NCBI RefSeq assembly: GCF_030406405.1
Contig: NZ_JAUEPL010000020.1
Coordinates: forward strand, 42,098-106,097
From: Streptomyces ficellus
Lineage (GTDB): Bacteria > Actinomycetota > Actinomycetes > Streptomycetales > Streptomycetaceae
DNA: 64,000 nt
Reading direction: 5' to 3'
Made by a program: the position numbers and the translations under genes. The notes beneath the pieces are model-generated. The model had not been told where the DNA came from, ran no database searches, and saw only the letters and a program-made list of their open reading frames with translations. Shown one piece after another: positions 1 through 7,646 of the stretch (positions within the stretch are counted from its first letter, which is position 1; every line of letters begins with the position of its first letter).

Positions 1-489
1 GTCGCCCAGCAGGTTCAGCGGGGGCACGGGTGGTCCGCCCGCCTCGCCGATGGCGTGCAACGCCCCGGTCAGCGCGAGGTAGTTGATGTCATGGCCGGGT
101 GTGGTGGCGAGCGGGCCCTCCTGGCCCCAGCCGGTCATACGGGCGTAGACGAGCCGTGGATTGCGCTCCCGGCACACCTCGGGGCCGATGCCGAGCCGCT
201 CGGCCACGCCCGGCCGGAAGCCCTCGACGAGGACGTCGGCGCGCTCGGCGAGGCGCAGGAGTTCCGCGACGCCGGCCGGGTCCTTCAGGTCCAGGGCCGT
301 GGAGCGCCTGCCCCGGTCCAGGATCCGGTGCCAGGCGGCGAAGGAGCGGCCGCCGTCCGCGCGGTCGACGCGCAGCACGTCGGCCCCGAGGTCGGCGAAC
401 ATCATGCAGGCGAAGGGCGCGGGGCCGATCGCCGCCAGTTCGACGACCCGCAGCCCGTGCAGCGGCCCGGGGGCGCCGGGTGTCGTCAT
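1..489 (-). CDS. CaiB/BaiF CoA-transferase / alpha-methylacyl-CoA racemase family, 3' part outside window
   Basis: The ATG at 489-487 opens a leftward frame that stays open to the window edge, so about 163 N-terminal residues are visible. They read as a class III CoA-transferase: an opening LHGLRVVELAAIGPAPFA, then MMFADLGADVLRVDR, the W-R..GRRS-type segment and a later LVYARMTGWGQEGP segment. These match the N-terminal Rossmann part of AMACR/CaiB proteins, which are about 360-390 aa, so over half of the gene is missing. An AAGGAGGA ribosome site precedes the ATG. Family members move CoA between acids or epimerise 2-methylacyl-CoAs; which applies here cannot be seen. It diverges from the epoxide hydrolase gene across about 300 bp. 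Confidence 0.85.
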   Translation of the reverse strand, partial: MTTPGAPGPLHGLRVVELAAIGPAPFACMMFADLGADVLRVDRADGGRSFAAWHRILDRGRRSTALDLKDPAGVAELLRLAERADVLVEGFRPGVAERLGIGPEVCRERNPRLVYARMTGWGQEGPLATTPGHDINYLALTGALHAIGEAGGPPVPPLNLLGD

Positions 490-793
490 CGCTGGTCCTC
501 CTTGTCGCGGGAAGGCACGGCACGGTTCCGGCGCACCGTGGGGGCGGTCGCTCGCGTGCGGCCGGAGGCGGACTCGGTCCGGCGGCGGCGGGCACCGCGA
601 GGAGGCGGTTCGACCCCGCCTCAAGGGCGGATCCCTAGCGTGCCGTGGCACACAGCCTTCGGCAGCGCAGCTCGGCAGCACCGGCTCGGCAGGCTTCGGC
701 CGGCTCGGCAGGCTTCGGCCGGCTCGGCAGGCTTCGGCAGGTTTCGGCAGCACAGGCTTCAGCAGGCTTCGGCAGCACAGGAGGAGCACTCGC
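490..793. promoter_or_regulatory. Divergent intergenic region with tandem repeats
   Basis: This roughly 300 bp lies between the leftward acyl-CoA racemase gene and the rightward epoxide hydrolase gene, so it should hold both promoters. The right half (about 661-780) is a degenerate GGCTCGGCAGGCTTCGGC repeat tract. No convincing -10/-35 pair or gene is visible. Confidence 0.4.
682..738. repeat. Three perfect 19-bp tandem repeats with a degenerate halo
   Basis: The unit CGGCTCGGCAGGCTTCGGC occurs three times without mismatch at 682-700, 701-719 and 720-738. Partial copies (GGCAGGTTTCGGCAG, TCAGCAGGCTTCGGCAG) extend the pattern over about 661-780, ending next to the ribosome site of the epoxide hydrolase gene. 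It is in the untranslated leader and not part of a convincing coding frame. Confidence 0.9.
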
Positions 794-1915
794 ATGAGTA
801 CCGCGCTCACGCCCTTCAGCGTCGGGTTTCCCGAGGCGGATCTCGCCGACCTCAGGGACCGTCTCGGGCGCACCCGGTGGCCGGAGGCGGAGACCGTCGA
901 CGACTGGTCGCAGGGCGTGCCCCTGGACTACCTCCGCGACCTGGCCGCGTACTGGCGGACCTCCTACGACTGGCGGGCGACCGAGGCCCGGCTGAACGCC
1001 GTGCCGCAGTTCCGTACGGAGATCGACGGGCTGGGCGTCCACTTCCTGCACCTGCGCTCCCCGCACCCGGGCGCCGTGCCGCTGCTGCTCAGCCACGGCT
1101 GGCCCGGTTCGGTGGTCGAGTTCCTGGACCTGCTCGGTCCGCTCACGGACCCCGAGGACCCGGCGGACGCCTTCCACGTGGTGTGCCCCTCCCTTCCCGG
1201 TTACGCGTTCAGCGACAAGCCCTCGGCCACCGGATGGACCGTGGAGCGCACCGCTGCGGCCTGGGCGGAGCTGATGGCCCGGCTCGGCTACGAGCGCTAC
1301 GCCGCCCACGGCGTCGACTGGGGCTCGTTCCTCACCGGGGAACTGGGCGGCATCGACGCGGAGCACCTGCTCGGCATCCATCTGGCGATGCCGTTCGCCA
1401 AGCCGCCGCGGGAGCAGGTGGCGCTGGACGAGCGGGACCTGGCCGGGCTCGCGGCGCTCAAGGAGTTCCAGCAGAACGAGGGGGGTTACTCCGCCCTCCA
1501 GTCCACCCGCCCCCAGACCCTCGGGTACGCCCTCACCGACTCGCCGGTCGGCCAGCTGGCCTGGATCGTCGAGAAGTACTGGGCCTGGAGCGACCACGAC
1601 GGCGACCTGGAGAAGGTGATTGCCCGGGACCGGCTGCTGGACGTGGTGACGCTCGCCTGGCTGGCCGGGACGGGTGCCTCCTCCGCCCGGATCTACTGGG
1701 AGAGCCACAACAAGATGGCGCTGGACCCGGTGGACGTCCCCACGGCCTGTTCCGTCTTCCCCAAGGACGCGCGGATGCCCCGCGCCTGGTGCGAGCACCG
1801 GTTCACCGATCTGCGCCGCTGGACCGACCACGAGACCGGCGGGCACTTCCCCGCGCTGGAGCAGCCGGAGCTGCTCGTCGGTGAACTGCGCTCCTTCTTC
1901 CGTACGCTGCGCTGA
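794..1915 (+). CDS. Epoxide hydrolase (EHN-type alpha/beta hydrolase)
   Basis: This 373-aa protein has the N-terminal lid domain of microsomal-type epoxide hydrolases followed by the alpha/beta hydrolase core. Visible signatures are the oxyanion HGWPGS near residue 101, the nucleophile elbow HGVDWGS with Asp175 as the predicted esterifying nucleophile, and the C-terminal TGGHFPALEQPE with His351 as the predicted base. The family opens epoxides to vicinal diols through an ester intermediate. The ATG at 794 is preceded by AGGAGGAG, and longer in-frame extensions upstream run through the repeat tract and are unlikely. It starts a rightward operon with a P450 (17 bp gap) and an MDR oxidoreductase. 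In this setting it may open an epoxide made during tailoring or detoxify an epoxide product. Confidence 0.9.
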   Translation: MSTALTPFSVGFPEADLADLRDRLGRTRWPEAETVDDWSQGVPLDYLRDLAAYWRTSYDWRATEARLNAVPQFRTEIDGLGVHFLHLRSPHPGAVPLLLSHGWPGSVVEFLDLLGPLTDPEDPADAFHVVCPSLPGYAFSDKPSATGWTVERTAAAWAELMARLGYERYAAHGVDWGSFLTGELGGIDAEHLLGIHLAMPFAKPPREQVALDERDLAGLAALKEFQQNEGGYSALQSTRPQTLGYALTDSPVGQLAWIVEKYWAWSDHDGDLEKVIARDRLLDVVTLAWLAGTGASSARIYWESHNKMALDPVDVPTACSVFPKDARMPRAWCEHRFTDLRRWTDHETGGHFPALEQPELLVGELRSFFRTLR

Positions 1916-1931
1916 CCGAGGGGTCCTCACG

Positions 1932-3182
1932 ATGAACGACCGAGCGAACGCGCCGGCCGGGGAGCCGGACCTGCCCGGCTTCCCCTTTCCCGGCTCCAGC
2001 CACCGGGGCCCCGCGCCGCTCTTCGCGCGCCTGCGTGCCGAGCGGCCGGTCGTCCGGGTGGCGTGGACGGGCGGCGGCCACGCCTGGCTGGTGACCCGCC
2101 ACGAGGACGTGATCCGCGTGCTCGACGACCCGCGGTTCAGCCGGGCCGCCTCCTACGCCCCCGAAGCGCCGCGGTTCAGCGGCCTCTTCCAGGCCCCGCC
2201 AGGGATGATCATCTCGCTGGACCCGCCGGACCACACCCGGCTGCGCGCCCTGGCCGAGCAGGCCTTCTCACGGGAGCGCGTCGAAGGGATGCGCCCGCGC
2301 GTACGGGAGGTCGCGGGGCGGCTGCTGGACGCGCTGGAGAAGGAGGCCGGTCATGGGCCGGTCGACCTGGTCGCCGGGTTCGCGGCGCCGCTCGCCATGA
2401 CGGTCATCTGCGAGCTGCTGGGCGTTCCGGAGGGCGACCGGGACCGCTTCCACGCGTGGGTACGGCAGTTCGCCGACGTCTCGGCGCCCGAGGAGCAGGC
2501 CGCCGAGGGCGGCGAGAAGCTCGGCGGATACATCGCGGGGCTGGTGGCGGCCAAGCAGCGGGAGCCCGCCGACGATGTGCTCTCCGCGCTGATCGGCGCC
2601 CGGCTCGGCGAGGACCGGCTGGGCTTCGAGGAGCTGGTGGGCCTGGGCTTCACTCTGCTGGGCGCCGGGTTCGACTCGTCCGCCGGCCAGATCGGCAACT
2701 TCGTCGTCACCCTGCTCGCCGGCCACCGCGACCTGTGGCGCCGGCTGGGCGAGCACCCGCGCGAGATCCCGGCCGCGGTCGAGGAACTGCTGCGCACCGT
2801 CAACCTGAACGGCAACGACACCTCGGGGCTCCCCCGCATCGCCACCGAGGACGTGCCCATCGGCGATGTCGTCATCCCCGCCGGCGAGGCCGTGTTCCTC
2901 GCCTTCCCCTCGGCCAACCGTGACGCCTCGGTGTTCGCCGACCCCGACCGCGCCGACTTCGGCCGGACCGACAACCCCCATCTGGCGTTCGGCCATGGCA
3001 TCCACCGCTGCCTGGGGGCACCGCTGGCGCGCCTTGAGCTGACCGTGGCGCTTCAGGAGCTGACCCGCCGCTTCCCCGACGCCCGGCTCGCGGTTCCCGA
3101 GCAGGAGCTCACCTGGCGGGCCGGAGACGTGAACCACAACCTGCTCGCCCTTCCCGTCGAACTGTCAAGGAGCACCGCATGA
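1932..3182 (+). CDS. Cytochrome P450
   Basis: A 416-aa soluble bacterial P450. The heme-binding loop is FGHGIHRCLGAPLAR with Cys360 as the iron ligand. The K-helix motif is EELLR, and the I-helix reads LLGAGFDSSAGQ. The usual acid-alcohol pair is D-T; here it is D-S, so the proton-relay threonine is replaced by serine. P450s insert oxygen using electrons from a ferredoxin; a ferredoxin and reductase lie at 10737-12319. The gene follows the epoxide hydrolase by 16 bp and overlaps the next gene by 4 bp (ATGA), so the three are co-translated. The substrate is unknown; hydroxylation or epoxidation of a polyketide is plausible. Confidence 0.95.
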   Translation: MNDRANAPAGEPDLPGFPFPGSSHRGPAPLFARLRAERPVVRVAWTGGGHAWLVTRHEDVIRVLDDPRFSRAASYAPEAPRFSGLFQAPPGMIISLDPPDHTRLRALAEQAFSRERVEGMRPRVREVAGRLLDALEKEAGHGPVDLVAGFAAPLAMTVICELLGVPEGDRDRFHAWVRQFADVSAPEEQAAEGGEKLGGYIAGLVAAKQREPADDVLSALIGARLGEDRLGFEELVGLGFTLLGAGFDSSAGQIGNFVVTLLAGHRDLWRRLGEHPREIPAAVEELLRTVNLNGNDTSGLPRIATEDVPIGDVVIPAGEAVFLAFPSANRDASVFADPDRADFGRTDNPHLAFGHGIHRCLGAPLARLELTVALQELTRRFPDARLAVPEQELTWRAGDVNHNLLALPVELSRSTA

Positions 3183-4198
3183 CCCTCGATCAGCTGCCGG
3201 CGACCAGCCGGGAGGTCCGGCTCGCCTCGTACCCCACGGGCGACGTCACCCTCGACCACTTCGAGCTCGCCGAGTCCGCGCTTTCCGAGCCCGGTGAGGG
3301 GCAGGTCGTCGTACGCAACGACTGGATGGCCCTGGGCTCGGTCGCCCGCGACCAGATGAACCCGGACACCAAGCTGCCGATCCCCGTCTTCCAGCCCGGC
3401 ATCGCCATGTGGGGCCGGACCGTGGGCACGGTGGTCCGGTCGAACAGCCCGGACCTCGGCGTCGGGGATCTGGTCGAGCACTTCTCCGGGTGGCGGGAGT
3501 ACGCCGTCGGCGCCGCCCACGACTTCTCCAAGCGGGACCGGAACCTGCTGCCCGGGCCGGAGTTCTTCCTTTCGCAGGGCCCGACCGCCTGGCACGGCAT
3601 GGTCGGTACGGCGGACGTGCGCGAGGGCGATGTCGTGTTCGTGTCCGGTGCGACCAACGGTGTCGGGGCGCTGGCCGGGCAGATCGCCAGGCTGCGGGGC
3701 GCCAAGCGGGTCATCGGCAGCACGGGTTCCAAGGAGAAGATCGACTTTCTGGTGGACGAACTGGGCTTCGACGCCGCCTTCGACTACCACGACGGCCCGG
3801 TGGCCGAGCAGCTCGTGGCGCTGGCCCCGGACGGGCTCGACGTGGTCTTCGACAACGTGGGCGGCGAGCAGTTCGAGGCGGCGGTGCGGGTGGCGTCGCG
3901 TGGCGCGCGGTTCGCGCTGTGCGGCGCGCTGGCCGGCCAGCACGGCGGCGACGGGGGCAGCCCGCGGCTGCCGCTGATGTCGGTCATCACCAAGGACCTC
4001 ACCCTGCGCGGCTTCGCCACCCTGCACACCCCGGACCAGATCGAGCACTGGAACGCCCGGTTCGGCGAGTGGCTGCGGGAGGACAGGGTGGTCTTCCCGC
4101 ACACGGTCGTGGAAGGTGGGGTGCCCGCACTGCCGGAGGCGTTCATCGCGCTGCTGGAGCGCCGGTACAGCGGCACCGTACTGGTCAGACTGAGCTGA
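3179..4198 (+). CDS. Zinc-independent MDR oxidoreductase, NADP-dependent (PTGR/curcumin reductase-like)
   Basis: A 339-aa medium-chain dehydrogenase/reductase. The Rossmann motif reads VSGATNGVGALAGQIARLRG near residue 155, followed by RVIGSTGSKEKIDFL, a pattern typical of NADP-preferring enoyl reductases of the leukotriene-B4 dehydrogenase/YncB group. The substrate-cap segment FDNVGGEQFEAAV is also typical. No structural or catalytic zinc cysteines are present. Relatives reduce alpha,beta-unsaturated ketones. The start codon overlaps the P450 stop, so the two proteins are made together, and a strong terminator follows. It could reduce a double bond in the pathway product or quench a reactive enone. 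Confidence 0.9.
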   Translation: MTLDQLPATSREVRLASYPTGDVTLDHFELAESALSEPGEGQVVVRNDWMALGSVARDQMNPDTKLPIPVFQPGIAMWGRTVGTVVRSNSPDLGVGDLVEHFSGWREYAVGAAHDFSKRDRNLLPGPEFFLSQGPTAWHGMVGTADVREGDVVFVSGATNGVGALAGQIARLRGAKRVIGSTGSKEKIDFLVDELGFDAAFDYHDGPVAEQLVALAPDGLDVVFDNVGGEQFEAAVRVASRGARFALCGALAGQHGGDGGSPRLPLMSVITKDLTLRGFATLHTPDQIEHWNARFGEWLREDRVVFPHTVVEGGVPALPEAFIALLERRYSGTVLVRLS

Positions 4199-4220
4199 GA
4201 CGGCTCGTTCGTACGCTGCG

Positions 4221-4253
4221 GCGGTGTCCCGGGGGCCGTCCCCGGGACACCGC
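4221..4253 (+). terminator. Hairpin terminator after the MDR gene
   Basis: GCGGTGTCCCGGGG pairs perfectly with CCCCGGGACACCGC around the 5-base loop GCCGT. It lies 22 bp after the stop of the MDR gene, before the next gene's own ribosome site, so the glycosylase gene is probably a separate unit or read by leakage. Confidence 0.75.
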
Positions 4254-4285
4254 CCTCGTCACGCTTGAGGATCGAAGGGACGGCC

Positions 4286-5401
4286 ATGACGGCACAGCAG
4301 AGGGGTCCGCTGGACCCGAGGGCGCTGAACCGGGCGTTGCTGGCGCGGCAGTTGCTCACGGAACGGTCGGACATGACCGCCGTCGACGCCGTGGAGCATC
4401 TGGTCGGTATGCAGGCGCAGGCGCCGAACCCGCCGTACGTCGGCCTGTGGACGCGGCTGGCGGGGTTCCGTATCGAGGACCTTTCACGGCTCGTCGAGGA
4501 GCGGGCCGTCGTACGCCTCGTCCTGATGCGCGGCACCCTGCATCTGGTCTCGGCTCGCGACTGCCTGCGGTTGCGGCCGGTGCTGCGCGGGTCGCTGGAG
4601 AGCCGGCTGACGGGTACGTTCGGGCGGAAGCTGGCCGGAGTCGACCTGGCCGAGGTCGCCGCCCTCGGCCGCCAGCTGGTCGAGAAGGAACCGCTCACGC
4701 TGGGCGGGCTGGGCGCGCGACTCGCCGAGCGGGTGCCCGGCCGTGATCCGTTCGCCCTGGCCAACGTGGTGCGCAATCTCGAACCCCTGGTGCAGATCCC
4801 GCCGCGCGGCCTGTGGGGCGAGAGCGGGCAGGCCGTGCACACCACCGCCGAGGCGTGGCTGGGCCGGCCGCTCGGCACCGACGACTCCCCCGACGAGACG
4901 GTCATCCGCTATCTGGCGGCGTTCGGCCCGGCGTCCGTCAAGGACATGCAGGTCTGGTCGGGCATGACGCGGCTCGGTGCGGTGGTGCGACGGCTCGGAG
5001 CGCGGCTGTGCGCCTTTCGCGACTCCAACGGCGTGGAGTTGTACGACCTGCCGGAAGCGCCCCGGCCGGACCCGGCCACGCCCGTACCGGTGCGGTACCT
5101 GCCCGACTTCGACAACATCCTGCTGTCCCACGCCGACCGTTCGCGCATCCTCACCGAGGAGCAGCGCCGCCTGGTCTTCACCCGCAACGGCCTGATCCGG
5201 CCCACGTTCCTGGTCGACGGTTTCGTACGGGGCATGTGGCGCATCGAACGGGGGCGGGACACGGCGACCCTGGTGCTGGAAGCGTTCGCCCCGCTGACCC
5301 GTGGCGAGCGAGCGGAGCTGGTCGAGGAGGGCATGCGGCTGCTGGCGTTCGCGGCGGCCGGCTGCCCCTCCCCCGAGATCCGCTTCGACGACGTCCACTG
5401 A
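4286..5401 (+). CDS. HTH_42 superfamily DNA glycosylase, AlkZ-like (winged-helix DUF1006)
   Basis: This 371-aa protein belongs to the HTH_42 winged-helix family that includes AlkZ of the azinomycin producer and E. coli YcaQ/AlkX. The N-terminal segment contains GMQAQAPNPPYVGLW near residue 42. Its Q-A-Q matches the Q-aliphatic-Q catalytic motif described for AlkZ-type glycosylases. Other family signatures are LVLMRGTLHLVSARD, YLAAFGPASVKDMQVWSG and LPDFDNILLSHADR, the last a conserved C-terminal loop. AlkZ-type enzymes excise bulky alkylated or cross-linked bases and confer self-resistance in producers of DNA-alkylating antibiotics. I chose the ATG at 4286 over a TTG at 4265 because GAAGGGA lies at the right distance. 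A housekeeping paralogue cannot be excluded. Confidence 0.85.
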   Translation: MTAQQRGPLDPRALNRALLARQLLTERSDMTAVDAVEHLVGMQAQAPNPPYVGLWTRLAGFRIEDLSRLVEERAVVRLVLMRGTLHLVSARDCLRLRPVLRGSLESRLTGTFGRKLAGVDLAEVAALGRQLVEKEPLTLGGLGARLAERVPGRDPFALANVVRNLEPLVQIPPRGLWGESGQAVHTTAEAWLGRPLGTDDSPDETVIRYLAAFGPASVKDMQVWSGMTRLGAVVRRLGARLCAFRDSNGVELYDLPEAPRPDPATPVPVRYLPDFDNILLSHADRSRILTEEQRRLVFTRNGLIRPTFLVDGFVRGMWRIERGRDTATLVLEAFAPLTRGERAELVEEGMRLLAFAAAGCPSPEIRFDDVH

Positions 5402-5512
5402 CCGCGGCCGGCCCGCTCCCCGTCCGCTCGACCGGCACCCCAGCGGGACCCGGTGTACTGGCTCGCGGCTGGATCCGTCCGCCGTCACACACCGGCCGAG
5501 AGAGGAATCGTC

Positions 5513-6277
5513 ATGTCGGACACGCCGTTCGCCGATCACACCGTCGTCGTCACCGGGGGAGGCACGGGCATCGGCCGTGCCACCGCGCTGGCGTTCGCGG
5601 GTCTGGGCGCCACCGCGGTGATCATCACGGGCCGCCGCAAGGAGCGGCTGGCCGAGGTCGCCGGACTCCACCCGGCGATCGTCCCGGTGACCGCCGATGT
5701 GACCACCGAGGTGGGCGCCGAGGCCGTCGCCGAGGCGGTACGGGAGCGCGGCGGCGCCGTGGACGTCCTCGTACACAACGCCGGTGTCTTCCGTTTCACC
5801 CCGCTCGCGGCGCTCGACGCGGGCACGGCCCGTGAGGTGCTGGAGACCAACGTGCTCGGTCCGGCGCTGCTGACCACGCACCTGCTGCCGATGCTGCGCA
5901 GCCCGGGCGGACACATCGTCCTCATCTCCAGCAGGGGCGGCCACAACCCCGGCCCCGAAAGCTCGCTGTACTCCGCGAGCAAGGCGGCCGTGCACAGCTT
6001 CACCCGGAGCTGGGCCGCGGAGCTCGCCCCGCGCGGCGTGCGCGTCAACGCGGTCGCTCCCGGCTTCGTCCGTACCGAGGCGTACGCGGCCAACGGGCTC
6101 TCCGCCGAACAGGTCGAGGGCCTCTTCGCCGGGGTGACGCCCTCCATCCCGCTCGGCCGGGTCGCCGAGGCGGAGGACATCGCCTCGTGGGTCACCCGGC
6201 TCGCCGAGCCGTGCGACTCGCTGGTCACCGGCCAGATCATCACCGTCGACGGCGGAATGGACATCGCCGGCCGCTAG
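5513..6277 (+). CDS. Short-chain dehydrogenase/reductase
   Basis: A 254-aa classical SDR. The cofactor-binding motif is TGGGTGIGRA, the NAG motif is HNAGVF, the catalytic Ser lies in ISSRGG, and the active-site YSASK (Tyr/Lys) follows. The C-terminal PGFVRTEA and VDGG segments are typical. It would oxidise or reduce a hydroxyl/ketone with NAD(P)H. The ATG at 5513 follows AGAGAGGAAT. It sits about 110 bp after the glycosylase gene and about 70 bp before the next P450, reading the same way, so it probably belongs to the same tailoring group. No substrate can be assigned. Confidence 0.93.
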   Translation: MSDTPFADHTVVVTGGGTGIGRATALAFAGLGATAVIITGRRKERLAEVAGLHPAIVPVTADVTTEVGAEAVAEAVRERGGAVDVLVHNAGVFRFTPLAALDAGTAREVLETNVLGPALLTTHLLPMLRSPGGHIVLISSRGGHNPGPESSLYSASKAAVHSFTRSWAAELAPRGVRVNAVAPGFVRTEAYAANGLSAEQVEGLFAGVTPSIPLGRVAEAEDIASWVTRLAEPCDSLVTGQIITVDGGMDIAGR

Positions 6278-6349
6278 GGCCTGCCCGAAAGACAGCCCTG
6301 GGCCGCGCTCTCGCTCGCCCCATCTCTCACGAAACGGAAAGGACTCACC

Positions 6350-7579
6350 GTGACAACCAGTGCCATGGAGCCGGACGCCCTCGCGGAGGCGGAGACCAAG
6401 ACGTTCCCCTACCGGCGGCAGTGCCCCTTCACGCCTCCGGCGGAATACGCCGGGATGGTGGAGAAGGACGTCTCGCAGGTCACCCTGGACGGCTCCGGCC
6501 TGCGCATCTGGACGGTCACCGGCTACCAGACCATACGGGAGCTGCTGACCGACCCGCGGGTCAGCGCCTCGCGCAAGCACGACAACTTCCCGTTCTACTT
6601 CGTCGCCCCGCCGGAGTACCGCACGGAGACGTCGTTCATCGGGTACGACGGCAAGGAGCACAGCGACACCCGGCGCAAGGCCGCCCTGACCTTCACCAAC
6701 CGCCAGGTGCAGCGGCTGCGGCCGCGTATCGAGGAGATCGTCGACGACCACCTGGACAAGCTGCTGGCGATGGCCCCGCCGGTCGACTTCCACCGGGTCT
6801 TCTCGCTGGCCGTGCCGATGACGGTGATCTGTGAACTGCTGGGCATCCCGCAGGACCAGCACGACTTCTTCATCAAGCACGGTACGGCCCTGCTCGGCGG
6901 CCACAGCTCCACCGAGGAGCGGCAGGCGGCGATCGTGGAGGTGAACGCGTACATCAGTGAGCTGATCCAGCAGAAGAAGGCCGAGCCCGGCGAGGATCTG
7001 CTCAGCCGTGCCATGGCCGACTACGAGGCGTCCGGCGAGGAGTACACCGACCGCGATCTGTTCAACATGGTGCGGCTGCTGATGAACGGCGGCCACGAGA
7101 CGACCGCCAGCCAGATCTCGCTGGGCACCGCCTGCCTGCTGGAGAACCCGGACCAGCTCGAACTGCTGCTCAACGACCCGTCGCTGGTACGGCCGGCCGT
7201 CGAGGAGCTGGTGCGGTTCGCCACCATCGGTGACACGGCGGTGCCGCGCGTGGCGCTGGAGGACATCGAGATCGGCGGTCAGGTCATCCGCAAGGGCGAC
7301 GGCATCCTGTGCCTGGGGCTGGCCGCCAACCGCGACCCGGAGGTCTTCCCGGAGCCGGAGAAGCTGGACATCACCCGCGGCAGCCGCAAGCACCTGGGGT
7401 TCGGGCACGGGGTGCACCACTGCATCGGCGCGGACCTGGCCCGGCTGGAGCTGGAGATCGTGTGGAGCCGGCTGTTCCAGCGCGTCCCGACGCTGCGGCT
7501 CGCGAAGCCGTTCCTGGACATCCCGCGCAAGGAAGGCGCTGTGATCTACGGACTGTGGGAGCTGCCGGTCGAGTGGTGA
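6350..7579 (+). CDS. Cytochrome P450
   Basis: A 409-aa P450 starting at a GTG (6350) behind GAAAGGA. The I-helix is LLMNGGHETTASQ, an E-T version of the acid-alcohol pair; the K-helix reads EELVR; the heme loop is FGHGVHHCIGADLAR with Cys358. The N-terminus lacks a membrane anchor. It is not closely similar to the P450 at 1932 and likely performs a different oxidation. It is the last gene of the rightward run and is followed by a long perfect hairpin. Confidence 0.95.
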   Translation: MTTSAMEPDALAEAETKTFPYRRQCPFTPPAEYAGMVEKDVSQVTLDGSGLRIWTVTGYQTIRELLTDPRVSASRKHDNFPFYFVAPPEYRTETSFIGYDGKEHSDTRRKAALTFTNRQVQRLRPRIEEIVDDHLDKLLAMAPPVDFHRVFSLAVPMTVICELLGIPQDQHDFFIKHGTALLGGHSSTEERQAAIVEVNAYISELIQQKKAEPGEDLLSRAMADYEASGEEYTDRDLFNMVRLLMNGGHETTASQISLGTACLLENPDQLELLLNDPSLVRPAVEELVRFATIGDTAVPRVALEDIEIGGQVIRKGDGILCLGLAANRDPEVFPEPEKLDITRGSRKHLGFGHGVHHCIGADLARLELEIVWSRLFQRVPTLRLAKPFLDIPRKEGAVIYGLWELPVEW

Positions 7580-7593
7580 CGCAACGGCGCGCG

Positions 7594-7629
7594 ACGAAGG
7601 CCCGGTACCGATCGGTACCGGGCCTTCGT
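7594..7629. terminator. Bidirectional terminator between convergent genes
   Basis: A perfect 17-bp stem, ACGAAGGCCCGGTACCG / CGGTACCGGGCCTTCGT, with a two-base AT centre. It lies between the P450 stop at 7579 and the stop of the leftward hydrolase gene at 7647 and can end both transcripts. The GGTACCGATCGGTACC core is itself palindromic. Confidence 0.85.
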
Positions 7630-7646
7630 GGTGTCCCCGCGGTGGC

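Noticed and set aside
661..780. CRISPR array
   Set aside because: The repeats are directly adjacent without spacers, and no cas genes are present; the same holds for the array at 13849-13948.
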